Positions 12,904-22,682 of a DNA stretch of 64,000 nt are shown one piece after another (positions within the stretch are counted from its first letter, which is position 1; every line of letters starts with the position of its first letter). The notes beneath the pieces are model-generated. The model saw only the letters and a list, made by a program, of their open reading frames with translations. It searched no databases and had not been told where the DNA came from. Origin of the DNA: Pithys albifrons albifrons (Eukaryota; Chordata; Aves; Passeriformes; Thamnophilidae); contig NC_092458.1 of NCBI RefSeq assembly GCF_047495875.1, positions 198,501-262,500 on the forward strand, read 5' to 3'. Position numbers and translations under genes: made by a program.

Positions 12904-13589
12904 TGTTGTAGTTTGGGATTATTATGTAAATTCTCTCCCCTGCCACTTAACTGCCCAGGCCAGCGGTTGACAAAAGAAGCAGTTAACTGTGATCGCTGGG
13001 GTGGGGGCAGGTTTGTCTCTTTTGGGTTTTTTTTGGATATTCTCCTCAGTCTTGGCTCGGCGGAACGGGGGAGTGGGGGCTCCAAGGAGGCAGGCTGCCC
13101 TGCTGGTTACTGCTGGGGTTTTCCCTGGCTGTCTTGCCGCTGCCTACTTCGGATTACTTTTTCCTGCCGTGCTGCTGCTGCCTTGGATTTGCTGCTGGTC
13201 GCTCGTACCTTTTCTGCTTCTTGGACGGGGAACACAAGGGAAAGAGACTGAGTCCATCTGAAAGCTCACTGCTCGTCTGTTTCGCTGGAGAGGGACTGAA
13301 ACTCACTCTGCAGCCAGTGGGCTGTGACAAGGACACTTAAGTATAACCTTTTCTCCCGGAGGAAAACCTGCTGGGTTTTGTTGTTGTTGTTTTTTTTTTC
13401 CTCTTATGGTGTTGGGGAAGTGGGTTGCACTAGTCTGTTTACATATATATATATATATATATAGCAGTTATCCTTCTTGTATTAAAATTCCTTTTCTTAA
13501 ATTTGATAAAGAGTGGTGTGATTATTGAGGAGGAGGCCCCTCCCCTGCTTGTGGGTAAAACATTTTGGTTTTTCCCTCAAACCCAGACA
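12904..13589 (+). mobile_element. Solo LTR of an endogenous retrovirus, 5-bp TSD ATCAC
   Basis: This 686-bp element begins TGTTGTAGTTTGGG and ends CAAACCCAGACA. Identical 5-bp repeats ATCAC flank it at 12899-12903 and 13590-13594. Its interior is much more GC-rich than the intron, with a T-rich tract and a (TA)n run near 13,441-13,463. No retroviral coding region adjoins it. The + orientation is inferred from the layout and is less certain than the boundaries. The 5-bp duplication suggests an ERVL-type source. It ends 439 bp before the RPGR acidic exon. Confidence 0.8.
13441..13463. repeat. (TA)n microsatellite
   Basis: About eleven TA units lie within the solo LTR. Confidence 0.8.
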
Positions 13590-14028
13590 ATCACATAAAT
13601 CAAAACATTTTATTGGTATTTACCAATTTTCTTGGGAAAGAGATTTAAATTTTTATTTTTCAGCATTGGAAGTACTCCTGCTTGTATCAATTAAGCATAT
13701 TTCAACCTTTAAAAGGAATTCTTTCTTTCCAAAAATAAGTTTGCTTTCTTTACTTTTCCTTTAAGGAGACACATGTTGGCAAAACATGAAAATCAGCTGC
13801 ACTCCTAATGTTCACTGGAGGTCTGTTTTTTTAAAATCTATTAAAATTAGCAAACCTTGAATGAGGTCTCTTGTCTTGGTCCTAATTCTTTCTACTTGGA
13901 ACATTCTCTTTTGAGTTTTCTTGTTCTTAAGTCATATCCTGACGTATGATGAACTGGAGTAGGATAAGGACCATGATAGCACTGTGCAGCCTGAGTTTCA
14001 AAATTATGTTTTGCCAATTCTGTCAAAG

Positions 14029-14268
14029 GAACAAAACTTGTCTGGAGATGAAGAGATTGATGATGATGAGGAAGAAGAAGAAATAGAAGAAAAAATAGAA
14101 CAAGCAGCAGCAGCAGAAGAAATGGAAGAAGCAGAAGAAGAAACAGAAGGAGATGAATCAGGAGAAGGAATAGACAAAGAGAAAATAGAGGAAAAATGTG
14201 AAGAAGAGAAACATAGTAGAACACCTGAGGGAGAGAAAAGCAGTAATAGCACAGTGGAAACTGGAGAG
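14029..14268 (+). CDS. RPGR: RPGR acidic Glu-rich exon
   Basis: This 240-bp exon (80 codons, phase 0 in and out) runs from a TGTCAAAG acceptor to a GAG|GTAAGA donor. It encodes a strongly acidic region: DDDEEEEE, then alternating Glu/Ile/Ala/Gly runs including a short AAAA tract, and a Ser/Thr/Glu end. The coding strand is almost pure purine for about 200 bp. In mammalian RPGR the corresponding region begins the acidic domain that, in photoreceptor isoforms, expands into the Gly-Glu ORF15 exon that TTLL5 glutamylates. Here it is short, and reading past the donor stops at 14413-14415 without a long Gly-Glu repeat. A second possible acceptor at 13989 would add 13 codons in frame. Confidence 0.82.
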
Positions 14269-14481
14269 GTAAGAACATTTATTCTTATGAAGGTACTGAT
14301 CTCTGAAAGCATCTGGTTCTATAACCAACACTTGTTTGAATGTATGGAGCTATCCTGTAAATGCAAAGTTGTTTGTGGTGGTTTTGGTAGAGAGAGGAAC
14401 ACATGTTGGGGTTAATTGTAAAACGTCTCATTTTCTAGCAAGTTTGAATGTGGAGATTTAATTGTATTTGTCTCTCTATAG

Positions 14482-14521
14482 ACAGAAGACACTACTCAGA
14501 AAGAGACCATCCTTCAGCAGG
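14482..14521 (+). CDS. RPGR: RPGR small exon, 40 bp
   Basis: The acceptor TCTCTATAG lies at 14473-14481 and the donor CAGG|GTAAGA follows 14521. It reads TEDTTQKETILQQ plus one base. Phase 0 at entry matches the acidic exon, and the leftover G joins AA at 16046 to give Glu. No strong sequence match to mammalian RPGR is recognised, so support comes from splice-site quality and phase consistency. Intron retention here would add only 10 codons before a stop. Confidence 0.75.
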
Positions 14522-16045
14522 GTAAGAATACAACTGCTAAGAATTGGACATTCTAAAGACAGATAAAATATTCCAGCAGTTGAAATTTTTCTAAGCAATT
14601 TCATATTATAAAAATACTGAATGACACAGTTATTGTCAGTGGTTGATAAAGAAGCTCTTGAAAAGCGATGACATTTGAGTGGCAAAAAACCAACATTAAT
14701 TGTTACTGATTTGAAAGAAATAAATAGTTTTCCCAGTTAAGTATTGGAAGAAGTCCACAAGAAGAACTTTCTCTTAGTAGGACTGCTTCTTACTTGCTAA
14801 GAGCAGTTCCAGTTGTGCAGTGCCATAATCAGTAGTTGTGTTATCTGACTTCAGCTGAGAAGCTTATCAGAATTCGTCCTCCTCTTTGTCAGCTGGCATG
14901 TCCTCATTATGTTCATGATTATTTTAGATGAAGTGTGATAATAACTGAACCCTGTTCAGAGATGCTGAGGATGTAAGTCCAGATGTTCCTAGTAATTTTG
15001 ATGACAGTTTGTATGAATTGCATATTCCTTTAGAAAAGCTGGAAACATGAAGTTGGGTGCTCCATATGTGGAGGACTTCTTTTATTCTAGAAATTCAGAA
15101 ATAATCTATAATTGTTCTTTTGAACTAAAATAACAAGTGTGGTATAAAAAACCCTTTATCAGAAAGCCTTTATATATAATGAAGAGGCTGCTGTTGCAGA
15201 CTAGGACCTAGTGAGACTGCACACACCAATGTGATGTTCAAGCAAATCCCAAGTTTATTCAAAAACACAGGTATATATGTGACCTCAAGTGACCCCGCCC
15301 CAGGTGCGGTGGTCTGACCCCAACTGGTTGAGGCTGGAAACATGTCCTTTTAAGGTGAAAATGAAACCTGCAAGGTGGTCATTCAGACCCACCAAAATCA
15401 GGGCTGCAACAGACTATGCCTTTTATTTTCAATATTATAATGGAAATAGCTTGTACAGAGTGGATGCTTAAATATTTTCCATTATCCAGCGATCTGAAAG
15501 TTTGATATTAAGTTCTAAATTTATATGATTTGTACAGGGAGTATAGGAAAATTTAAACACAGAAACATCAAATTAGATGGAAAGTTTTTCCTTTCCCAGA
15601 ATGGTTTCTATGGAATAAAATCCATGCTAGACCATAATTCCTGCCCTAAAAGTCAGCTTTCCTAAATTAGAATATACTTTGAAGTCATTGCATGAGACAT
15701 TGTCTTCTGTCAGCAAGAGGAAACTATGAGTGTCAATTCAAAATATGTTAAATAGTGTCACTACCATAAGTGTTCTGCTCTTTAAAATTGAGCATCTGGA
15801 GAGTAATGTAAGGGCATTATACAGGGAGATTAAAAAAATAAAAATGGTCTTGTCAGGGTGGGTGTCAAGTTAAACTGAATATTCTGATTGCTTTTTTTAT
15901 AAGATCCTCATTTTATTTAGTGACCTCTATTTCAAAAATAATTTGAAGAATAAATTTTTTCTGTATTTTTTTTCTACATTTTCTGGTTTTTTTCTGACTT
16001 GCATGAATCAGAAGGAAGTAAATATAAATGTTTATGTTATTGTAG
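14522..16045 (+). other. RPGR: RPGR intron, 1.5 kb
   Basis: This intron lies between the 40-bp and 90-bp exons. Apart from the short antisense LTR at 15192-15411, only unique AT-rich sequence is seen. Confidence 0.7.
15192..15411 (-). mobile_element. Short solo LTR, alpharetrovirus/ERVK-like layout, antisense to RPGR
   Basis: On the minus strand the 220-bp element starts TGTTGCAG and ends CTGCAACA, giving an 8-bp terminal inverted repeat. An ATATATA promoter box is followed closely by AATAAA, and then by CACATTGGTGTG in the presumed R/U5. The compact TATA-to-AATAAA spacing and this R/U5 motif resemble avian alpharetroviral LTRs; the similarity is recalled, not computed. A clean target duplication was not found. 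No retroviral genes adjoin it. Confidence 0.7.
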
Positions 16046-16135
16046 AAGAAGAAAGCACTGACAATCACACTGTGAAAAATTTGTCAGAGAACACTGATGA
16101 CCAAATAACTGGAAGAATAGTTGGGAAAAAAAAAG
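16046..16135 (+). CDS. RPGR: RPGR exon upstream of the last exon, 90 bp
   Basis: The acceptor TTATTGTAG ends at 16045 and the donor AAG|GTATGT follows 16135. With the G carried over from 14521 it reads EEESTDNHTVKNLSENTDDQ... and ends ...GRIVGKKK plus one base. It probably corresponds to the mammalian segment ending in Lys-rich KKTKK just before IFLFKR. The two other frames contain early stops, so the frame is secure. The exon ends in phase 1 but the final exon is open only in phase 0. The run of nine A at 16126-16134 is the likely place of the one-base discrepancy. Confidence 0.8.
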
Positions 16136-17121
16136 GTATGTTGTCAAGTTTTTCCTTCTAGCTTTGCCCATGACCAAGAAGGCAGTGGGCAGTTATCAAA
16201 GCAATACCCCAGTTTGCATTAATAATTAAAACTACTGAGCAACCTATTCCTTCTGTCTAAGATTTGATTTTATTTGCTGATAAAATAACTTTAAATTGTC
16301 CAAATAGTTGCTCTGTTAAAATAAATCATAGTGCTTCTGTCAGTAGAAATGAGATAAAGCCCAGTATCACCTATTTATGGAAAAGACAGGTTGTTAATCA
16401 CATTACATAGTGGTGAGTTGAAAACTTGGGACTTGATTTCTGTGGGACCTTATCTAAAAGTATTTTCCCCCATATTTCCCCCTGAAAGCAGCAGCTGAGC
16501 TGGTTGACCTTGCATTTATTTCCAACATGCACTGACTGTGATCATAAATATCTCTCTCTATATGTATAAGCATGTTGAGGAGTACCTGGTGTGGAATTTC
16601 TTGCAGGTTTAGGATCCAGAGGCTTCTGCAGAGACTGGCTGCTGTGTTTCCTGTTGAACGAGGACCTGAAGCAGCAGTTACCTTCCTGTAGTCCCACTGA
16701 CACACAAATGCTGTCATTAACAGGAGTACACACATTTTTAAGGAAGCATATTAAGCATTCACTGCTCTGGACCTTTGGAGGTCTGAGGCTGTATTTTCTG
16801 GACCTTGCCTCAGATTCTTACTTGAAAGAAACAAATAATTGCACCACTTGCAGTGTTTTGTACAGACTGTGCAGTGTGTAATTTGACAGAATGCAATCAT
16901 TTTAATGTCTCTGATGTGCTATTTTGACACATTTCAAATATTACAAATTTTTTTCATTAACATTTTTAAGTAGTCATTTTCTTTTGAAAAAATAATTTAT
17001 TTTACCAAGGAGAAATTTGCGACCTCAATTGACCTGGGTATGTACAAAAGGGTTTGTGATTTTTTAATCTTGGATTTCACAGCTGTTTTGCACATACTAT
17101 TTACCTGCTTTTTCACTTCAG

Positions 17122-17343
17122 GTTTCCCTGTTTAAGCGAAAGCCACTGACAGGCCAGAAGAATGTACACAGGAGAAAGGAAGATGGATCTGAAAAGACCT
17201 TACAGGGTGAAGAAAAAGAAAAGGAAGATTTGCCTGGTGAAGACAGTAAGGATGAAAATCAGAGTCATGCACTGGAAAATTCCAGTGAAACTCTGACTGA
17301 CCAGGACAGAAGGATGAAAGTTAACACGTGTATGTTACTATAA
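17122..17343 (+). CDS. RPGR: RPGR terminal coding exon with CaaX box
   Basis: This is a 222-bp coding part after the acceptor TTTCACTTCAG. Read in phase 0 it gives 73 residues beginning VSLFKRKPLTGQKN, which matches mammalian IFLFKRVPSINQK. It continues through Lys/Glu-rich sequence and ends NTCMLL followed by TAA at 17341-17343. The last four residues, CMLL, form a CaaX prenylation signal in the place of CTIL in the mammalian constitutive isoform. In that isoform prenylation, PDE6D binding and ciliary targeting are established. Leu at the last position predicts geranylgeranylation. Read in phase 1 from the previous exon, a stop would occur after four codons (see the frame finding). Confidence 0.88.
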   Translation, partial: VSLFKRKPLTGQKNVHRRKEDGSEKTLQGEEKEKEDLPGEDSKDENQSHALENSSETLTDQDRRMKVNTCMLL

Positions 17344-18380
17344 CACTGTTATAATATGTAAGAATGTGACAGTCTTAAAGCACATAGTGCAATTTTTACT
17401 TGAATACAGTTATGACTTGCAGTGTTGGTGGCTGCTCTTGCTGATTGATTTGATTGCTGTATTTTTAAATAGGCAGATGATTTTCTTCATATTTATTGGC
17501 AATTTTTAATTTTTCAAATTGATATGCTTATCAGCACCTTGCTGGGAGTTCTCTGGCCTTACCTGTTGGTGTTCTTGAATACAGGCATTTTGTGTTTTTT
17601 GCTAAATAATTTTATTCTGTTTCAGTCTACAAAGTACCACTTTCAGTATGAAACTCCTGTAAAATTATAATATTTGATGTAAGATATTATTTGGTTTAAC
17701 AACCTGATTAAAAATATTGGGGGTACTCAGTTACTTAGAAATATGTATGTTTCTTTCTGTTTTGACCCAAATTCTTTCAGAGGGCTCCTATGTGCAACAA
17801 TAATCATCCTACTAAAAATCTGGATGTTTAGGTTATTCTTTCCCAGAGTTAATTAAGATCCTTTTGTTTATGTTATTTTCTTTTGGGCTACTCCCATGTT
17901 CTGCAAAGCACCTTCCTAGAGCTATTTTTTTCTGCATTATATTTAAAAATTCTTTTCATGTATGTACATGTGGTTTCTGTTCTTGGATACTGTTGAGAAT
18001 GGGAAGGTGGAAAAGGAGAGATGAAGTAAATGGTGCCTTCATTAATTTAAATAAGCTTTAATTATTTTTTAAGAGGAGATCAATCACAGAAATTGTTATC
18101 ATAAGGACAATTTCTTTTTTAAAATGTGAACCAATTGAGAGAGAAATATTACTTTAAAGTGGTAATTATCCTTAAATCTTATGCTACAGAAGTTTATGTA
18201 ATGTACTGCAAACTGGTGTATGTCAAAGAAGTTTCAGAAACTTGTACATTTATCTTGTCCATACACTTCATTTAACAAGAAGCAGAAACAAATTAATCCA
18301 TTCAGATGTCTTTTTTTGCATGTCTTCCTTTTTAATAAAAAAGATTAAACAAATAAAACAAGTTACATGTGTACATGTCT
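17344..18380 (+). other. RPGR: Probable RPGR 3' UTR
   Basis: This is AT-rich non-coding sequence after the stop codon. Two AATAAA hexamers at 18334-18339 and 18352-18357 are the first convincing poly(A) signals, giving a 3' UTR of about 1 kb. The exact cleavage site is unknown. Confidence 0.45.
18334..18357 (+). terminator. Candidate poly(A) signals for RPGR
   Basis: Two AATAAA hexamers lie 18 bp apart, about 1 kb after the RPGR stop codon. They are followed within 40 bp by T/G-rich sequence (ACATGTGTACATGTC). Position and spacing fit a cleavage site near 18,375-18,390. Confidence 0.4.
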
Positions 18381-19240
18381 TAATTTAGAGGGTTTTTTAA
18401 CAAGTTGACACTGTAAAGGTGTTTTATTTCATAAACCGATGTGCAGCAAAAAGGTCTAGAAATATTTACTCTCTGTTATTTCCTTACCTTCTCAAAGATA
18501 ACTGTATCAACCTAAATTCTTATTTTTCATTTTCGAAGTCCTGTCATACAACTGAGATTGGGCTTTAGACTCGTTGGTTTTCAAACCTATCACTAGGTGG
18601 AGTCTGTGCTCTTCCAAGGTATAACCCAGCCTTTGGAGCCAGAAATTTTCCTTCTCCTGGCCCCTGAAAAGCTGTTAAAGGTACTCACTGCGTATCAACT
18701 TTTCTGTTTCAAAATTCTCAGAAAACACGATGTTTTCTGTCCTATTGCTTTTGGCATTAAAGTACTCTGGTGCCCTGGTGTATTTATAAAGTGTATTTGA
18801 AAAAATATAAACATAAAAAAGTACAATTACTCATTTATGTCTCAATGTATACACAGATGAACAGTGTTCAAATTCTGATACATAAAAGTACATCTAGATA
18901 CACATATTTGATCTCAAAGGAAGTGCTATTAATGTTCCTTGCATCCATAGATACACATATGAGCACTCATACATACATGTGTGTATTTATACACAGAGAT
19001 ACATGAGTGTGTAGACATATGTAGGTATGTGTGTATGAATATGGATGACAAAAATATGCCTGACCTCCTGAAATTTCCACTTAATCCATATGTTTACATA
19101 TGCATGTTTACTGATTTCCAGAAGCACAGGACTTACTTATTCAGCTACTGTTCCTATGCAGGTTTGTGGTGAGTGAAGTGGAAAAGGAGAGAACTGTTTA
19201 GACAGTATTTTATAGGTCCAAAGTTAATATTAATCATAAT

Positions 19241-19378
19241 CAAATCATAGGATCATAGGATATTAAGAGGTTGGAACGCACCTGAAAGATCACCTAGTCC
19301 CAACTCCCACTGTCACAAGCAGGGACATGTCCCACTACACTGGGTTGCTCAAGGACTTATCCAACCTGGCTTTGAACA
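19241..19378 (-). mobile_element. CR1 LINE, 3' end fragment (reverse)
   Basis: The sequence matches the reverse complement of the CR1 3' end: an AATCATAGGATCATAGGA start, then GGTTGGAACGCACC, GATCACCTAGTCCCAACT, CAGGGACATGTCCCACTA and TTGCTCAAGGACTTATCCAA. It is 5'-truncated, as is usual for CR1, and passes directly into an A/C-rich tract. Confidence 0.9.
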
Positions 19379-19465
19379 AAAAAAACCCGAAAAAACCCAA
19401 ACAAACCAAACAACCAACCAACAAAAAAAAAAAAAACAAACCCAAAAAACAACAACCAAAACCCC
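19379..19465. repeat. A/C-rich low-complexity tract
   Basis: Runs of A interrupted by CCC, CC and C directly follow the CR1 fragment. This is a simple low-complexity sequence. Confidence 0.75.
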
Positions 19466-22400
19466 CTCCTTTGTTTATTTTTGTCTAACAATAATAAAAA
19501 CTTTTGTGCAACTTTTTCCTATTTCTCACAGGAAATACTTGTATAATATGCAAAATATAACCAGTCTTTGTCCCCAGGGAATACTTTAAATCATACTGTC
19601 GACTTCAGGGTAGTTGAAGTAAATCGAATTATTATCATAATGGTAAAGTGCTGTGAGTTCTGACATGTTCTCAGCAGCTAATCTTACATGACTGTCGATA
19701 GACTAAGCATGGGCTCACTTAAAACATACTCATGAATGACATGAACTTGTCCAGCTCTTGGCAACTGCCTTTTGACATCTACCATTTTTTACATTAACTT
19801 AATATGTCAGAAATGCTTTCTTGCACATGAAGCCCATTCTGTACTCCATTTCTGTTGCAATTGCTGGCCTAGAAAGGGGTGGTTGTCAAAGCAAGAGTTG
19901 CACTACCACTACCAGAATTGCTAATCCTACTCTCCACATCTAATGCCCCCAGGTGAAGGAGTAAGACCTCACTCAGATTTATGGCCTGTGCCTAGCAGTG
20001 TGATTGCTTAATAACATAAGAAAATAAATATTAAAAAAATAGCCAAATTAGCAGTAGAAAGAAAATCTATTTGAGTTAGAGATGAGAATCCAATACTGAG
20101 CACATTTAAAAAAGACCCAAAGGTTGTATAGGAAAATAATAAGCATTTACTGCCTCCTTGAAAGGCATCTCTTTAAAATAAAAATAAACTAACTAAATTC
20201 CCTCAGTGCTTTTAAGAGGTCTCTTACTTAACACTATTCACTACTTAGAGGGGTTTACAACATTTTCACACCCTGTTATTTCTAAATTTGTTTGAGAACC
20301 TAAATAGTGTCCTGGTTAAGTGGGACGAGACCACTCTCAGTGGTGAGAGTTGGAGATATTAATGCTTTGGTAGTAGGTCTGCTTTGCTCAGTATCTCATA
20401 CTGATGAGCTTTCAAACTTCACACATATTTTTCCTTCAAAACTGTGTTGGAATTACATTTTAATCATGCAGTATAATTACCAGTCTTTTTCAGGACCACA
20501 TTGTAATGACTCAACAAAAGCATTGCAAAATCTGAATCTGGCTAAACTGTAGTTCTTTTATTTGTACACAAAGAAGTCTTTTATTTTCAAGACCATTCTC
20601 ATTAGAGGGTGAAACAGTTTAGATACAGCTGTTTCCAATCACACTCATCAAAAGCCAAAAGGATATTAAGTTAGAACTTTAAGGATGTTAACAGCTTCAA
20701 AAAAGTTAAAAATACAGAGGTTTTGTTCTTCAGTATATCTATTAAATATGAAATCATGTATCTTCTGTTTTACCACATACTGATACATGAGCCGGTGTCT
20801 AACTGAGAATACAATATTGTCTTCCCCCAAAAAATTCTGGTTTACTGCCTGCCTAAGACACAGTGAGTAGGACACATGCACCCCACTAGATGGAACAGGA
20901 AAATGAAACTGGCATTCTCTAAGACTTAGTACACATATATACCATGTATGTGCTCTCTCTGTGCCTGACTCAGACTTTCATGTTGAAATTGTCCACAGCA
21001 AAGTTTTTGGTAGTGGAGAAATTCAGGGAAAGTTGGTCTTGCCATCTTCCTTATGCCATAGGTAGAAGGAAGAGCATGAGGCCACCATTAACTGGGAAGA
21101 CTCGAGATTTCTTCAGATCACTGACATAGGGAGCAGGTAGGTGCTCAAGGATGGAACACACAGTGTGCTGCCCTGAAGAACATTTAATTTCCCTAAAACA
21201 CATTATTTTTACAGTCAAGGCGGTGTCTTCCTTTGTATTTTTGACAAGGAGCTTGCCATTATGGTTTAGGTGTGACCTAATAAAGAAACTTAGTAGGATG
21301 TAAGTTAAGATTAGGATATCACACAAGAAACTATGAGATCATCATCTCTGCTATTTAAACTTACAGAACAAGAATTTCCATTGATGTACATCTTCCTGAC
21401 TTTTTTAGCCAGTGATGCCATCTCGTAGGCTGGCCTCTAGTGTTTCTTTCCTATCTGTCATCCTGGGAAACCTGCTTTCTATTAGAAAACATGAATATAT
21501 CACTTAAAAATGCAAAATGAGCAGTGTCTTTGGCAGGCACGGTATGTCCAGTGGAGATGTCTTTTGAGAACTGCACTGAGTGAAGCATTGACCCTGCGTG
21601 AAGGGAAGATCATAGGCTGGCACTGGGGTTTCACAGCCATGTGCTGACAGCAGCAACATGGTTAAGAGTGAGGGATTTTGTCCATCTTTCCCCAGACAGT
21701 GCCCTACGTGACACATATCCAGCTGCTTCTGTGTGACTATGTCTTCCTCCAAGTATTTTTTGCCTTTTTTCCTCTGGATGCCTCCAGTTCTTCACCACAG
21801 CAGTGCCTATGGAAGGGCTGCTCTTCCTGCCTGTTATCTCCACAGGTCAGTCCCTGTCTTTGCTTCCATTTCAGTCTCCCTCTCCAGGACTCTCTGTTAG
21901 AGCTTCTGAAACGTTCCAACAGTGGACTGCACCCCACCTGCCTGCAGGCACAAAGAATGGCCCTGGGGTGGGATTCTAAAAGGGGCAAGTGTCCCAGCAA
22001 AGTTCAGATGCTGACATCCAGAGGGAAAATTCTGGCCCTAGGAGCTGGCAGTTAGAAGCAGCTGGAAGGAGGGTCTAATAACAACAGACAGTAAGAAACA
22101 AATGAGTATTTCTAAGTGTTGCTGCCACGAAACATCATGAGAAAGTAAGAAACTCCAAGAATTCTCAGAATTGTACAGAAGAAATGAATTATTATATCTT
22201 TTTCAATTTTGAGACTCCCTTTTTCTGCAGATATTTATGTAAGTAACTGTAAGTATCGGAGCATGTGCATTGTCAGGCTGTTCAATGGGCTAAAACACTG
22301 TGTGGTGTGGTGTGGTTTGGATTGGGCCCCCACTTTGTCATCCTCTTGTGACTAATTAGATCTCAGCTGGGGCTTCCAAAACTTAATTACACACAGCTGG

Positions 22401-22617
22401 GTTGGTGGAGTATTGTTTTTATTTCCTTATCATTCTTCTACTATTTGGAGAAAAAATAGATTGTTGAACATTATTAAAATTTGTATTTTAGTTAATTCTA
22501 AAGCTGTGTTGGTACTATCATGTAACTGCAGTTGTTATAGCTATTCTGGGACAGAGTAACAAAATTGTATTTCTGAACTGCTGTTAAAGCAGGAAAGAAA
22601 AATTATGTGCTTAACTC

Positions 22618-22682
22618 TTTGATATATATCTTTAAGTATATATATATAAAATAAAATATATATAATATGATGTATCTTTAAG
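22618..22682. repeat. AT-rich simple repeat
   Basis: (TA)n and AAATATA runs are flanked by two copies of ATCTTTAAGT at 22628-22637 and 22674-22683, giving a partial direct duplication. Confidence 0.6.

Larger units (their letters stand above)
1637..14028 (+). other. RPGR: RPGR intron, 12.4 kb
   Basis: No exon could be supported between the donor at 1637 and the acceptor at 14028. The stretch contains a 678-bp antisense solo LTR (2395-3072), AT-rich simple sequence near 3200-3280, a 5S-rRNA-derived segment (about 9828-9945), an AT-rich microsatellite near 11,768-11,820 and a 686-bp solo LTR (12904-13589). The rest appears as unique AT-rich intronic sequence. Open frames of up to 142 codons here (for example 6417-6842 minus, 8211-8606 plus, 11997-12425 minus) lack recognisable domains. 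A small exon equivalent to human RPGR exon 13 may be hidden here. Confidence 0.7.
1..18380 (+). other. RPGR: RPGR gene, 3' part (5' end outside window)
   Basis: Gene-level entry. Six exons joined in order encode the C-terminal half of retinitis pigmentosa GTPase regulator: a post-propeller linker, an acidic Glu-rich region and a C-terminal basic/acidic tail ending in a CaaX box. From knowledge of the family, RPGR is a ciliary transition-zone protein that binds RPGRIP1 and PDE6D through its N-terminal RCC1-like propeller, which is encoded to the left of this window. Recognition rests on short conserved strings (ERSP, TLPP, the GDTTDTLNM segment, LFKR, CaaX end), on matching exon phases, and on SRPX being the next gene downstream, as in human Xp11.4. 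The poly(A) end near 18,380 is an estimate from AATAAA motifs. An equivalent of human exon 13 was not located. Confidence 0.88.

Noticed and set aside
13892..14312. Leu/Ser-rich minus-strand frames of 128 and 102 codons that look like membrane proteins
   Set aside because: They are the antisense of the Glu-rich RPGR exon: CTT/TCT codons from GAA/AGA repeats.
17011..17039. Possible small exon before the last RPGR exon (ACCAAG acceptor, CTGG|GTATGT donor)
   Set aside because: In the frame needed after 16135 it contains a TGA stop, so it does not repair the frame.
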